Source of the DNA: a virus
Virus record (IMG/VR): IMGVR_UViG_3300047383_000769
Span: 1 to 20,498 of that record
DNA: 20,498 bases
Strand: one strand, 5' to 3'
A program made the position numbers and the translations under genes. Below, in pieces: positions 7,845-14,063 of the stretch. How positions within the stretch are numbered: the stretch's first letter is position 1; every line of letters starts with the position of its first letter. The notes below the pieces were generated by a model, which did not search any database, had not been told where the DNA came from, and worked only from the letters and a program-made list of their open reading frames with translations.

Positions 7845-8591
7845 ATGAAATTAACAGTGTACACAGCATTGTTTGCAGATGAAAGTTTACATTTAAAGGA
7901 TGTAGGAGAATTTTATCCTTTTAACCATAATAAAGATGATGTTACTTATGTAGCTTTTACTAATAGAGATGATCTAGAATCTAAATTTTGGGATGTGCAT
8001 TATATACCTATTGAAGAAGGATTATCCCCTAGGATGATGTCTAGAAAAATTAAATGGAACCCAACTCAATATTTAGAAAATTTTACCCATACTATATGGA
8101 TGGATTCACAATGTTATTTTAAAGTTGAACCTAAGGCTATTGTGGATTACATTCTACAAAGCGAGTACCACACTGCAATCCATCACCACACAGACCTACA
8201 AAGTACATATTCAGAAGGAATGCTACAGTGTTATTATTATGGTTTAGATAAACCCTCAATTATTAACCCTCAAATGGAAAAATATTTTAAAGAAGGATTA
8301 CCTTATAAATATGACCATTATGAAACAGGCATTTTAATCAGGAAAAACTGTGATGAATCTAATCAATTATCAGAAAATGTATGGAACGAATTACAAAATC
8401 ACAGTATTAGAGACCAATTAAGTACCCCTTATTGTGTATTTAAAGCTAGACAAAATGGAGATAAAGGTATAAAAACTATACCTGAATCTTTTACAGCTCA
8501 TAAGGGGGGTTTACCTTTACCTAAATCCCAAATATTTTTTACAGTACCAAAACCATCCGAAAAACTTAAAGAGAATTTGGATAATAGATAA
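7845..8591 (+). CDS. DUF616-like glycosyltransferase
   Basis: A 248-residue protein that resembles the DUF616 family (relatives of plant TOD1/MUCI70-type proteins), thought to be glycosyltransferases. Seen: an opening strand LTVYTALFADES, DVTYVAFTN, an R-x-x-K-x-K-W segment (MMSRKIKWNP, about 64-73), a TIWMDSQ motif with Asp87 in the usual DxD position, a HHHTD stretch at 113-117, and a HYETGILIRK segment. The sequence pattern R..K..P followed by IWxD is what supports the family call. It is the last gene of the glycan cassette, and the -33 element of the next promoter lies inside its final codons. Acceptor and donor are unknown. Confidence 0.7.
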   Translation: MKLTVYTALFADESLHLKDVGEFYPFNHNKDDVTYVAFTNRDDLESKFWDVHYIPIEEGLSPRMMSRKIKWNPTQYLENFTHTIWMDSQCYFKVEPKAIVDYILQSEYHTAIHHHTDLQSTYSEGMLQCYYYGLDKPSIINPQMEKYFKEGLPYKYDHYETGILIRKNCDESNQLSENVWNELQNHSIRDQLSTPYCVFKARQNGDKGIKTIPESFTAHKGGLPLPKSQIFFTVPKPSEKLKENLDNR

Positions 8592-8632
8592 ACCTTTCGT
8601 ATATTTACACCTAATTTAAAGGTTATATATTT
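8577..8632 (+). promoter_or_regulatory. Promoter with short leader (family member 1)
   Basis: TTG at 8577-8579, then exactly 20 bases, then TATATTTAC at 8600-8608, matching a Bacteroidota-type -33/-7 promoter. The leader AAAGGTT at 8618-8624 lies 18 bases after the start of the -7 box. It drives the zinc-ribbon gene at 8633. The -33 element lies within the last codons of the preceding gene. Confidence 0.75.
8591..8624. repeat. 7-bp inverted repeat flanking the -7 box
   Basis: AACCTTT at 8591-8597 and AAAGGTT at 8618-8624 are perfect reverse complements separated by 20 bases that include the TATATTTAC box. In RNA only the right arm would be present if transcription starts after the -7 box, so any function would be at the DNA level, for instance binding of a dimeric regulator. 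It may also be chance, since the right arm is the conserved leader motif. Confidence 0.4.
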
Positions 8633-8983
8633 ATGCGACAGACTATTAAAACACCTATTAAAATGAAAATGATTCCTTGTATTAAATGTAGTTCTCCTAT
8701 GCCCGAATTAAGGTTAACTAAATTTGGTTATAAAGTTTGTGTTAACTGCTCAACAGTAGGTACTAAACGTGGTATTCCCGTAATGAGAGGATCAGGTGAT
8801 CATACTTGGACTGAAACTATTATTATGGAAGAGGACCAATATGAAGAATTTGTAGTAGCATCTGCACTTGAACGTGGAGATAAAAATGCTGCTAAAGCAG
8901 AAATGTTAAATATGGATAAAGAAGATCGTAACTTACAAGGTCCATTTCAAATAATCAACAACACAGATAAAGATAGAACTTAG
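8633..8983 (+). CDS. Small zinc-ribbon protein, DksA/TraR-finger-like
   Basis: A 116-residue protein with a four-cysteine zinc ribbon near the N-terminus: C16-x2-C19 and C36-x2-C39 (CIKCSS ... KVCVNCS) enclosing PELRLTKFGYK. Both the spacing and the R-L between the pairs recall the C-terminal zinc finger of DksA/TraR proteins, but the long coiled coil of those proteins is missing. The rest is acidic and helical (EEDQYEEF, ERGDKNAAKAEML). It is the first gene after the promoter at 8577 and is followed two bases later by the HNH-like gene. A transcription-related role is inference; only zinc binding is well supported. Confidence 0.7.
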   Translation: MRQTIKTPIKMKMIPCIKCSSPMPELRLTKFGYKVCVNCSTVGTKRGIPVMRGSGDHTWTETIIMEEDQYEEFVVASALERGDKNAAKAEMLNMDKEDRNLQGPFQIINNTDKDRT

Positions 8984-8985
8984 TT

Positions 8986-9600
8986 ATGCCCAAACCAAAA
9001 CCATTATCTAAAGAAATGATAGTGGCGGCTCAAGCAAAAACTAAATCTAATATGGCCGCTGCAAGGTACTTGCATGTTTCTTATCAACATTATAAGAGGT
9101 ATGCTAAAATGTATAAGATATTTGAGGGCCATAAAAACCAAAGCGGTAAAGGTATACCTAAATTTTTAAAGGGTACAGGTAAAGAACCTGCACTTTTAGA
9201 TATTATTGAAGGAAGAGTATCATCAGCTCACTTTTCTCCTGCAAAAATAAAGTATCGTTTAATAGAAGAGGGATATTTATCAGAGCAATGCTCAATGTGT
9301 GGTTTCCAAGAACGTAGGGTACTCGATTATAAAATGCCCTTATTGTTACACTTCAAAGATAATAATAAATCAAATTACACACGCGATAACATTGAGTTAC
9401 TATGTTATAACCACTATTTTCTTACAGTTGGAGATATATTTACAGAGAAGGATGTTAAACAAATTGAATCACATCAAGAACACATAGGTACAACTGATAA
9501 AGTAGAATGGGAAGTAGATGATTATCATTTACAGCGTTTAAAAGAATTGGGCTTAGATGATAATGATGATGATGTTAACCAATATATATCTAGAATATGA
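8986..9600 (+). CDS. HNH endonuclease-like protein with N-terminal HTH
   Basis: A 204-residue protein. The N-terminal third contains NMAAARYLHVSYQHYKRYAKMYK (about 22-44), which looks like a helix-turn-helix. The centre carries an HNH-like zinc site: C102-x2-C105 (CSMCGF), then LLLHFKDNNKSN with His122, then DNIELLCYNHYF with Asn135, Cys140 and His143. The layout matches HNH nucleases with a treble-clef zinc site, except that the last ligand of the second CxxC knuckle is His, giving CYNH. From memory, marine T4-like phages have a closely similar protein ending LLCYNC. The tail is acidic (DDNDDDVN). It may be a homing-type or DNA-processing nuclease, or a non-catalytic zinc protein. No intron or intein is seen nearby. 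Confidence 0.75.
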   Translation: MPKPKPLSKEMIVAAQAKTKSNMAAARYLHVSYQHYKRYAKMYKIFEGHKNQSGKGIPKFLKGTGKEPALLDIIEGRVSSAHFSPAKIKYRLIEEGYLSEQCSMCGFQERRVLDYKMPLLLHFKDNNKSNYTRDNIELLCYNHYFLTVGDIFTEKDVKQIESHQEHIGTTDKVEWEVDDYHLQRLKELGLDDNDDDVNQYISRI

Positions 9601-9776
9601 AAAAAGCTAGGCGAGCCAGATCAATAAATAAGAAGCACCATAAAATTACTCAAGATTATAATAAGCAAAAAAGTAAGCATTTAGAAAAGTTAACTGATAA
9701 AATGCTTAAAAATGATGAAAAAGCAAACCAATTAAAATCAAAAACAATGAAAGGTGACTTTCTAAAAAACTTTTAA
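9597..9776 (+). CDS. Small basic protein (59 aa)
   Basis: A 59-residue, strongly basic and hydrophilic protein (MKKARRARSINKKHHK, later KSKHLEKLTDKMLKND). It starts within the stop of the HNH-like gene (ATGA overlap) and ends three bases before the next ATG, so the tight spacing supports it as a real gene. It contains about one third Lys and Arg and no Cys or Trp. Such composition fits nucleic-acid binding, but no domain is recognisable and no function is claimed. Confidence 0.7.
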   Translation: MKKARRARSINKKHHKITQDYNKQKSKHLEKLTDKMLKNDEKANQLKSKTMKGDFLKNF

Positions 9777-9778
9777 AT

Positions 9779-10087
9779 ATGAAATTTAAACACAATTGGC
9801 AATTTGATACAACAGAAGAATTAGAGGAAATATTTGGGGGTGAATCAAAAGAATTACATGACTTAATAGTTGATATAGCTTTAGGTAACTTAAAAACCAA
9901 AAGAAAACAAATCCCAGTAGTATCAATTTATACTAAAGATGAAGATATAACTTATGATATTATGATCGATAGGGTTGATATGGTTGAAACCTTAGAACAA
10001 AATCTCCAATCCATGGAAGATTTTGAAGATTATGAGCGATGTCAAAAAATTGTTAACGCTCTAGATTATTTGAAATCAAAATTTTAA
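9779..10087 (+). CDS. Hypothetical protein, acidic, helical C-terminus
   Basis: A 102-residue protein I cannot assign. The N-terminal part is mixed (KHNWQFDTTEELEEIFGG), the middle has a predicted strand pair (IPVVSIYTKDEDITYDIMID), and the C-terminus is a helical hairpin-like stretch, LEQNLQSMEDFEDYERC, that faintly recalls the UVR motif of UvrB/UvrC (a helix with a short turn, then D-Y-E-R-C). The similarity is too weak to name a family. The gene is spaced two bases from each neighbour. It probably forms one transcript with the endolysin gene that follows. Confidence 0.65.
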   Translation: MKFKHNWQFDTTEELEEIFGGESKELHDLIVDIALGNLKTKRKQIPVVSIYTKDEDITYDIMIDRVDMVETLEQNLQSMEDFEDYERCQKIVNALDYLKSKF

Positions 10088-10089
10088 TT

Positions 10090-10665
10090 ATGAAAAATTT
10101 ATTTAAAAATCTGTTTATTATTTTAGGTTTATCCTTATTGATGGCTTTTACTAACTATACTCGTCCTAAAAAGTCACCTATTAATACTATATTAAGTGCC
10201 CCTGTAGTAAAGATAGATGCAAAAATTAAACTAGAAGAAATTAAAATAAAAGGCCATACGGCCTTTTTAACTGCTCTAGGTCATAGAGAATCAGGCAATA
10301 GATATCATGTAGTTAACCGTTTTGGTTATATGGGTAAATATCAATTTGGTAAATCAACATTAAAAACATTAAAGATTAAAGTCACTAAAGAAGAGTTTTT
10401 AAACAATCCTGATTTACAGGAAGAAGCAATGAAAAAATTACTTATATATAATAAAAAACGTCTTAAAAAATATATAGATAAGTTTGATGGACAAGTAATA
10501 AATGGTATATTAATCACCGAATCAGGATTATTAGCTGCGGCACACTTAGGGGGTGCTGGTAGTGTTAAAAAATGGTTCAGAACTGGAAAAATAAAACAAG
10601 ATGGTAATGGTGTAAAAATAACTCAATATATGGAGCAATTTTCTGGTTATAGCTTATATTTATAA
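10090..10665 (+). CDS. Secreted lysozyme-like/transglycosylase endolysin
   Basis: A 191-residue protein likely to cut peptidoglycan for host lysis. Residues 1-21 have a short basic start and a hydrophobic core (LFIILGLSLLMAF) and look like a Sec signal peptide or signal anchor; there is no lipobox cysteine. After a linker, residues 58-90 carry LTALGHRESGNRYHVV, with Glu67 in the position of the catalytic Glu of lysozyme-like transglycosylases, followed by GYMGKYQFGKSTL. A later GLLAAAHLGGAGSVKKWF segment is typical of the SLT/lysozyme-like fold. Known: signal-bearing endolysins reach the periplasm without a classical holin pore. An intragenic hairpin at 10248 interrupts the coding sequence between linker and catalytic domain. 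A structural role on the virion is an alternative. Confidence 0.78.
   Translation: MKNLFKNLFIILGLSLLMAFTNYTRPKKSPINTILSAPVVKIDAKIKLEEIKIKGHTAFLTALGHRESGNRYHVVNRFGYMGKYQFGKSTLKTLKIKVTKEEFLNNPDLQEEAMKKLLIYNKKRLKKYIDKFDGQVINGILITESGLLAAAHLGGAGSVKKWFRTGKIKQDGNGVKITQYMEQFSGYSLYL
10248..10268 (+). terminator. Terminator-like hairpin inside the endolysin gene
   Basis: AAAAGGCC at 10248-10255 and GGCCTTTT at 10260-10267 pair perfectly over 8 bp around an ATAC loop, and a fifth T follows. On RNA this gives a GC core with a U-tract, although most of the tract lies in the stem. It falls within codons 53-59 of the endolysin, in the linker, where sequence constraint would be low. It may be a partial attenuator or chance. 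Confidence 0.4.
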
Positions 10666-10677
10666 TCAAAAAAGATT

Positions 10678-10812
10678 ATGGCAAGAATAGTTGTAGGTGA
10701 TTATAGACCAAATAAAAGAAAAAAACGACCTGGGGTACATGCAAAAAGTAAATCCAGTAAGATGAAACAAAGTAAAAACTATGTTAAACAGTACAAGGGA
10801 CAAGGGAAATAG
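10678..10812 (+). CDS. Small very basic protein (44 aa)
   Basis: A 44-residue protein rich in Lys and Arg, with PNKRKKRPGVHAKSK and an SSKMKQSKNYVKQYKGQGK tail. From memory, short proteins with the same RPKRKRPGxHAKxK...SKNYKKxYxGQG pattern occur in many marine T4-like phages, usually unannotated. That recurrence and the clean spacing (one base to the next ATG) support it as a real gene despite its size. The composition suggests RNA or DNA binding, but no role is established. The ATG is preceded by AAAAAAGATT, similar to the leader at 1251. Confidence 0.75.
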   Translation: MARIVVGDYRPNKRKKRPGVHAKSKSSKMKQSKNYVKQYKGQGK

Positions 10813-10813
10813 A

Positions 10814-10966
10814 ATGAATGTAACAGTAACAAGCTTATTTAATCATATGACCGATGCTGATTTTTTGGCATTACATGAAGCGGGTGAGCTAAAAAATTTC
10901 TGTTGGGCTTTATCTGTAGATCTACAATCTAAAAAAAATGAAAAAGATTATACTTACTCAGCATGA
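10814..10966 (+). CDS. Small hypothetical protein (50 aa)
   Basis: A 50-residue protein beginning MNVTVTSLFNHMTDADFLALHEAGELKN. I chose ATG 10814 because it comes just after the stop of the previous gene; an upstream in-frame ATG at 10781 would overlap that gene extensively. A helix with acidic residues (DADFLALHEAGEL) dominates. Its last 29 bases overlap the next small gene. No family recognised. Confidence 0.6.
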   Translation: MNVTVTSLFNHMTDADFLALHEAGELKNFCWALSVDLQSKKNEKDYTYSA

Positions 10967-11087
10967 ATGGTATGATGCCATGAAACTCCCTACACCTCAT
11001 AGGAATAGGAAAAAATACTATAGAAAAGAAAAACATAGAGCTGCTTGGAAAAGCGGCTCTTCTTCATTATATTTACAGGGTAAATAA
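10938..11087 (+). CDS. Small basic protein (49 aa)
   Basis: A 49-residue protein, MKKIILTQHEWYDAMKLP followed by a basic stretch HRNRKKYYRKEKHRAAWK. It starts in an A-rich run inside the end of the previous small gene. The overlap of 29 bases is longer than elsewhere in the window. The 3' third doubles as regulatory DNA: a strong hairpin (11037-11060) and the promoter at 11045 both lie within it. Composition suggests nucleic-acid binding; function unknown. Confidence 0.6.
   Translation: MKKIILTQHEWYDAMKLPTPHRNRKKYYRKEKHRAAWKSGSSSLYLQGK
11037..11060 (+). terminator. 10-bp hairpin with GGAA loop overlapping promoter
   Basis: AGAGCTGCTT at 11037-11046 pairs with AAGCGGCTCT at 11051-11060 through 10 bp (one G-U wobble in RNA) around a GGAA loop, which is of the stable GNRA type. 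The following UCUUC is only weakly U-rich, so this is a poor intrinsic terminator by itself. It may end the upstream transcript or cap it, and the -33 TTG of the next promoter lies across the loop. Confidence 0.5.
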
Positions 11088-11097
11088 AGGTTATATT
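11045..11097 (+). promoter_or_regulatory. Promoter with short leader (family member 2)
   Basis: TTG at 11045-11047, 20 bases, TATATTTAC at 11068-11076, then AAAGGTT at 11086-11092, again 18 bases after the start of the -7 box as in the promoter at 8577. It lies in the 3' end of a small gene and would drive the SWIM-finger gene at 11098. The coincidence of three spaced elements makes chance unlikely. Confidence 0.72.
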
Positions 11098-11535
11098 ATG
11101 GCACTTTGGGAATTTAGAAATTTAAATAAATATGGTAATTACAGAAAACGAATTATCCATACTGAAGGTGCATTAAGCATACCTGGTAGTGGGTTTGGTC
11201 CCTCTGTATTAGCAAATAGGTTTAAATACAAATATGAACATCCTGTTATGCCACCAATGATTTGGAAAAATAATGGCAAAACATATTTGATGCCGTTATG
11301 GCAAGAAGTAATTGATGGTACTACAGTTGATGATATAGAATGGGTTAAGCCAAAACCTAAAGTTAAACAAGAACCTATTATTGAAACTCATACTAGCAGT
11401 AGTAATGCAGATAAAACGTATAAAACAGCATATTACCCCGAATCAGGTAAGTTTTATTGTGATTGCCCAGGTAGATGGAGAGCGTTTGATAACCGTTGTA
11501 AACACATAAAGGCATTAGAAAAAAAAGTAAAGTAA
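11098..11535 (+). CDS. SWIM zinc-finger protein
   Basis: A 145-residue protein whose C-terminus carries a SWIM-type zinc finger: C121-x-C123-x10-C134-x-H136 within KFYCDCPGRWRAFDNRCKHIKALEKK. SWIM fingers bind DNA or mediate protein contacts, and here the finger ends the protein. The N-terminal 80 residues (LWEFRNLNKYGNYRKR, GKTYLMPLWQEVI) are unassigned, and a Lys/Pro linker (KPKPKVKQEPIIE) joins the two parts. It is the first gene after the promoter at 11045. A DNA-binding or regulatory role is inference from the finger. Confidence 0.78.
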   Translation: MALWEFRNLNKYGNYRKRIIHTEGALSIPGSGFGPSVLANRFKYKYEHPVMPPMIWKNNGKTYLMPLWQEVIDGTTVDDIEWVKPKPKVKQEPIIETHTSSSNADKTYKTAYYPESGKFYCDCPGRWRAFDNRCKHIKALEKKVK

Positions 11536-11548
11536 TGCGCGAGAAATT

Positions 11549-11620
11549 TTGATACCCGGAGGAGGGTGCGTATCTTCCCCATGTTGTGATAATGAAGTTA
11601 CAGCACTAAATAAAGGTTAT
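11549..11620 (+). promoter_or_regulatory. Promoter with long leader (family member 3)
   Basis: TTG at 11549-11551, 19 bases, TATCTTCCC at 11571-11579, then GTTGTGAT...AAGTTAC...AAATAAAGGTTAT directly before ATG 11621. The spacer contains ACCC-GGAGGA-GGGT, a palindrome also seen in the 14928 promoter. Although an open reading frame runs through this region from TTG 11549, the close match to the other promoters argues it is untranslated. Confidence 0.75.
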
Positions 11621-11860
11621 ATGTTTATTCAAGTACAAAATCAAAAATTAAAAAGAAACAATCAATTTAGAGTTCAAACAATGCCTGCTGGTATTAAAGA
11701 AATTCAATCCAGAGGTTGGAATGTTGATGATTGTAAATTTAGGGAAATTAGAGATGAATTAGTTAAAAATAACTATAATATCTTAGATGGTAGAAATAAT
11801 ACCAGAGGAAAACAATTTAAAAATAGAGCTAATAAAACTCATAGAGTAGTTTCACTATAA
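11621..11860 (+). CDS. Small basic hypothetical protein (79 aa)
   Basis: A 79-residue protein starting MFIQVQNQKLKRNNQFRV. I place the start at ATG 11621 because the in-frame upstream segment (from TTG 11549) matches the promoter and leader of other genes in this window. The middle, PAGIKEIQSRGWNVDDCK, and a basic C-terminus (TRGKQFKNRANKTHRVVSL) suggest a nucleic-acid-associated protein, but no family is recognised. It probably forms a transcript with the following genes. Confidence 0.7.
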   Translation: MFIQVQNQKLKRNNQFRVQTMPAGIKEIQSRGWNVDDCKFREIRDELVKNNYNILDGRNNTRGKQFKNRANKTHRVVSL

Positions 11861-11871
11861 ATTTAAAAAAT

Positions 11872-12423
11872 ATGTTATACGAAAGTTTTAAAAATGATAT
11901 TGCAAGCGGTGCATTAAAAATGTTTAAACCAAATGATTTAGCAGCAATGGCAGGTTATATTTCTCAATATAGGTTAAATGAATATTTATTATGGGATTAT
12001 GTTAATGCTGATGGTTATGATTTTGAATGTACTAGGGAACAACTACTAAAATTAAATCTTGATTTAAAACCATATTTAAAAGATATTAATTTAGTTGAAG
12101 GTAAGAGCAAAGCCCCTGAATTAGTTAACTCTAAAGTTTTAGCCTTTACCCCAGAAAATAAAAGAGGTAAATTTAATTTTTTATCAATTCATGTTATTAG
12201 TTCTTCTAATTATGAGGATAAATTATCTATAATCCCACATGATATATTTTTTAAGGAAATAATTGATACTAAGGATTCAGGTTTAACACTTGAATTTGAA
12301 CCACCCACCAAGTTGATTTTTGGGAATGATTATGGTTATAAACATGAAAAAACTAAATTTACTAAATTATTTGAAAAATGGGAAATTAAAAATTTTAAAA
12401 ATATAATTTTAGAACAACAATAA
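11872..12423 (+). CDS. Hypothetical protein (183 aa)
   Basis: A 183-residue protein with no family I can recognise. The N-terminus is helical (MLYESFKNDIASGALKMF, then DLAAMAGYISQYRLNEYLLW); a central stretch LNLDLKPYLKDINLVEGKSK is followed by strands (KFNFLSIHVISSS, GLTLEFEPPTKLIFG) and a Lys/Phe-rich end. Cysteines are nearly absent (one). No signal peptide or membrane helix is seen. It sits two bases before the next gene and probably shares the 11549 promoter. Confidence 0.65.
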   Translation: MLYESFKNDIASGALKMFKPNDLAAMAGYISQYRLNEYLLWDYVNADGYDFECTREQLLKLNLDLKPYLKDINLVEGKSKAPELVNSKVLAFTPENKRGKFNFLSIHVISSSNYEDKLSIIPHDIFFKEIIDTKDSGLTLEFEPPTKLIFGNDYGYKHEKTKFTKLFEKWEIKNFKNIILEQQ

Positions 12424-12424
12424 T

Positions 12425-12823
12425 ATGAGTAGAGGTAGACCAAGTGAACAAGTAGAAAGATTAGATAAATGGGTTATAGATAGTACTGATTATGATGGAT
12501 CTAGATCAATTATTAAATTTGATAGGTCTAAATCATCAAATGGTCCTTATTCATGGGAGAATATTCCACCTAAAGGGTTTAGACAACCTAAATTTAAACC
12601 AGATAAAGGTAAGGCATATGGTAAACAACCTGTAGTACTAGTATTTAAAACATCAAATCGTTCAAATGCCAAAACCAAAATAAAAATATTTAGAAATGAA
12701 AACATCGATTATATTCTATCAGCTGATAAATTAGTTGGGGTGCCATCTAAAGCTGAAATAGTTGATATTGGAGTAGGCAAATCGTTTATAGAGCGATATA
12801 AACAAAAATATAATTTAGCTTAA
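12425..12823 (+). CDS. Hypothetical protein (132 aa)
   Basis: A 132-residue, basic protein of unknown function. It begins MSRGRPSEQVERLDKWVIDS, has a Ser/Lys-rich section (KFDRSKSSNGPYSW), and ends with a mixed alpha/beta segment including KQPVVLVFKTSNR and YILSADKLVGVPSKAEI. The pattern looks like a small globular domain after a flexible start. It has no recognised motif or metal-binding residues. A 42-base gap with no convincing promoter separates it from the next gene. Confidence 0.65.
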   Translation: MSRGRPSEQVERLDKWVIDSTDYDGSRSIIKFDRSKSSNGPYSWENIPPKGFRQPKFKPDKGKAYGKQPVVLVFKTSNRSNAKTKIKIFRNENIDYILSADKLVGVPSKAEIVDIGVGKSFIERYKQKYNLA

Positions 12824-12865
12824 TCTTTATATATTTATAACAAAATATTAATCAATTTATTACAA

Positions 12866-13147
12866 ATGAAAACAATTTTAGTTATTTTAGTTTTATTAGT
12901 AGCAGCAGCTGCAGTATATTATTTCGGATTTTATAAAAAAGGAAAAATTAATGATCGCGATGGTGATTTTATTCCTGATGAAGTAGAAGATGCAGTTGAA
13001 GATGTAAAAGAAGTTGCTAAAGAAGTAAAACGCAGAGCCAAAAACGTTAAAAAAGAACTTAAAGACGTAGTAGAACAATCTAAAGATGTAGTTGATGCTG
13101 CAAAGGGTAAAAAACGTAGAGGTAGAAAACCAAAATCTAAAAAATAA
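12866..13147 (+). CDS. Membrane-anchored Lys-rich coiled-coil protein
   Basis: A 93-residue protein with one N-terminal transmembrane helix or signal anchor (TILVILVLLVAAAAVYYFGF). This is followed by DRDGDFIPDEVED, close to the calcium-binding repeat of thrombospondin type 3 and EF-hand-like loops, with Asp at the usual liganding positions. A long charged helix of VKEVAKEVKRRAKNVKK type and a very basic tail (KGKKRRGRKPKSKK) complete it. The tail could contact nucleic acid or the membrane surface. Its stop overlaps the next start by one base. Family unknown; the membrane anchor is the firmest call. Confidence 0.68.
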   Translation: MKTILVILVLLVAAAAVYYFGFYKKGKINDRDGDFIPDEVEDAVEDVKEVAKEVKRRAKNVKKELKDVVEQSKDVVDAAKGKKRRGRKPKSKK

Positions 13148-14004
13148 TGAGCAAATATAATTTAATAGACATTTACGAGCAATATCAAATTGGTTCAGGT
13201 TGGACCACAGATTTTGATTATGATGGAATGTTAATGGCTGGGCTAAAAGCAGGAGTTGATACTGATATTGAAATCCTAAAGAAAATGTCTGATGATTTTG
13301 AAGATGTTAACTATCATAGAGAAAATAACCACTTACAAAATGCTATTGAGGCGTTAGAAGATGGTGCTACTAAAGAAGCAGCTATGTTTTTTGGAGATTT
13401 TCATGCTGAAATTAAACAAACTATTAAAGACCAAGGTATGGATATTGAACCAACAGTAGGACAATTTATGGCTTCTAAAATGGAAGAGGGTGAAGAAGTA
13501 ACTGAAACTGAAGAAGTAGAAGAAGTATCTTCACGTGAAGGTTCTCGTATTGAAGGTTTACTTAGTATTCCTTTAAAAGCTAAATTCTTAGAAGCATTTC
13601 AAGATTTATATTTTGATTTAGTTGAAGAAGATCCATTCATGGCTGAAGATGTAGTTGATCATTTAAGTATTGAAATGTTAAAGCATTTAGATGCTATTCA
13701 AGCTCAAGGTGATAAATTAGCTGGTGTGAACACAGATGCTGATTTTGAAAGAGAACAAAGAGCACAATTGGATATGAGAGAAGAAGATTCAATTGAAGAA
13801 GGTATTTCAACCTCAGATATTACTAAGGCATTAAAAGATGATGCTAAAGCAACAGATTCAGAAATTAAACAATATATGGCATCAGTTAAAAAAGCAGGTG
13901 ATAAGTTTGATGATGTAGATGATTATGTTGAAGACTTTAAAAATTATGTTGCTGATAAATCATTACAAGAACACTTCGGTCGTTTCATGAAAGATTACCA
14001 ATAA
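13147..14004 (+). CDS. Large acidic hypothetical protein
   Basis: A 285-residue, very acidic protein, largely helical, with no family I can name. Notable segments are LIDIYEQYQIGSGW near the start, an EEGEEVTETEEVEEVSSREG stretch near 120-140, and a C-terminal ISTSDITKALKDDAKATDSE... followed by FKNYVADKSLQEHFGRFMK. It has no Cys. It overlaps the membrane-anchored protein by one base and ends before a strong terminator, so both are the last genes of this transcript. Similar acidic helical proteins include phage scaffolding or core proteins, but there is no evidence for that here. Confidence 0.65.
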   Translation: MSKYNLIDIYEQYQIGSGWTTDFDYDGMLMAGLKAGVDTDIEILKKMSDDFEDVNYHRENNHLQNAIEALEDGATKEAAMFFGDFHAEIKQTIKDQGMDIEPTVGQFMASKMEEGEEVTETEEVEEVSSREGSRIEGLLSIPLKAKFLEAFQDLYFDLVEEDPFMAEDVVDHLSIEMLKHLDAIQAQGDKLAGVNTDADFEREQRAQLDMREEDSIEEGISTSDITKALKDDAKATDSEIKQYMASVKKAGDKFDDVDDYVEDFKNYVADKSLQEHFGRFMKDYQ

Positions 14005-14030
14005 GATAAATTAAAATAAATTAAAGATAA

Positions 14031-14063
14031 TGCGGTATCCATTTGGTTACCGCATTTTTTTTT
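14031..14063 (+). terminator. Strong rho-independent terminator
   Basis: TGCGGTATCC at 14031-14040 pairs with GGTTACCGCA at 14045-14054 (10 positions, one T-T mismatch) around an ATTT loop, followed directly by nine T bases (14055-14063). It ends the transcript from the genes upstream. It overlaps the -33 region of the next promoter. Confidence 0.85.

Noticed and set aside
9299-9487. Open frame of 62 codons within the HNH-like gene
   Set aside because: It overlaps the zinc-site coding region in another frame and has no supporting signal.
10655-10677. TATATTTAT plus AAAGATT before the 10678 gene as a promoter
   Set aside because: The leader-like motif is present but TTG is not at -33, so it was left out of the promoter family.
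10931-10966. A-run in the 29-base overlap of two small genes as a possible slippage site
   Set aside because: The downstream gene has its own ATG within the A-run region, and I see no reason to join the two proteins.
12824-12865. TATATTTAT in the gap before 12866 as a promoter
   Set aside because: No TTG at the expected spacing and no leader motif; too common in A+T-rich DNA to claim.
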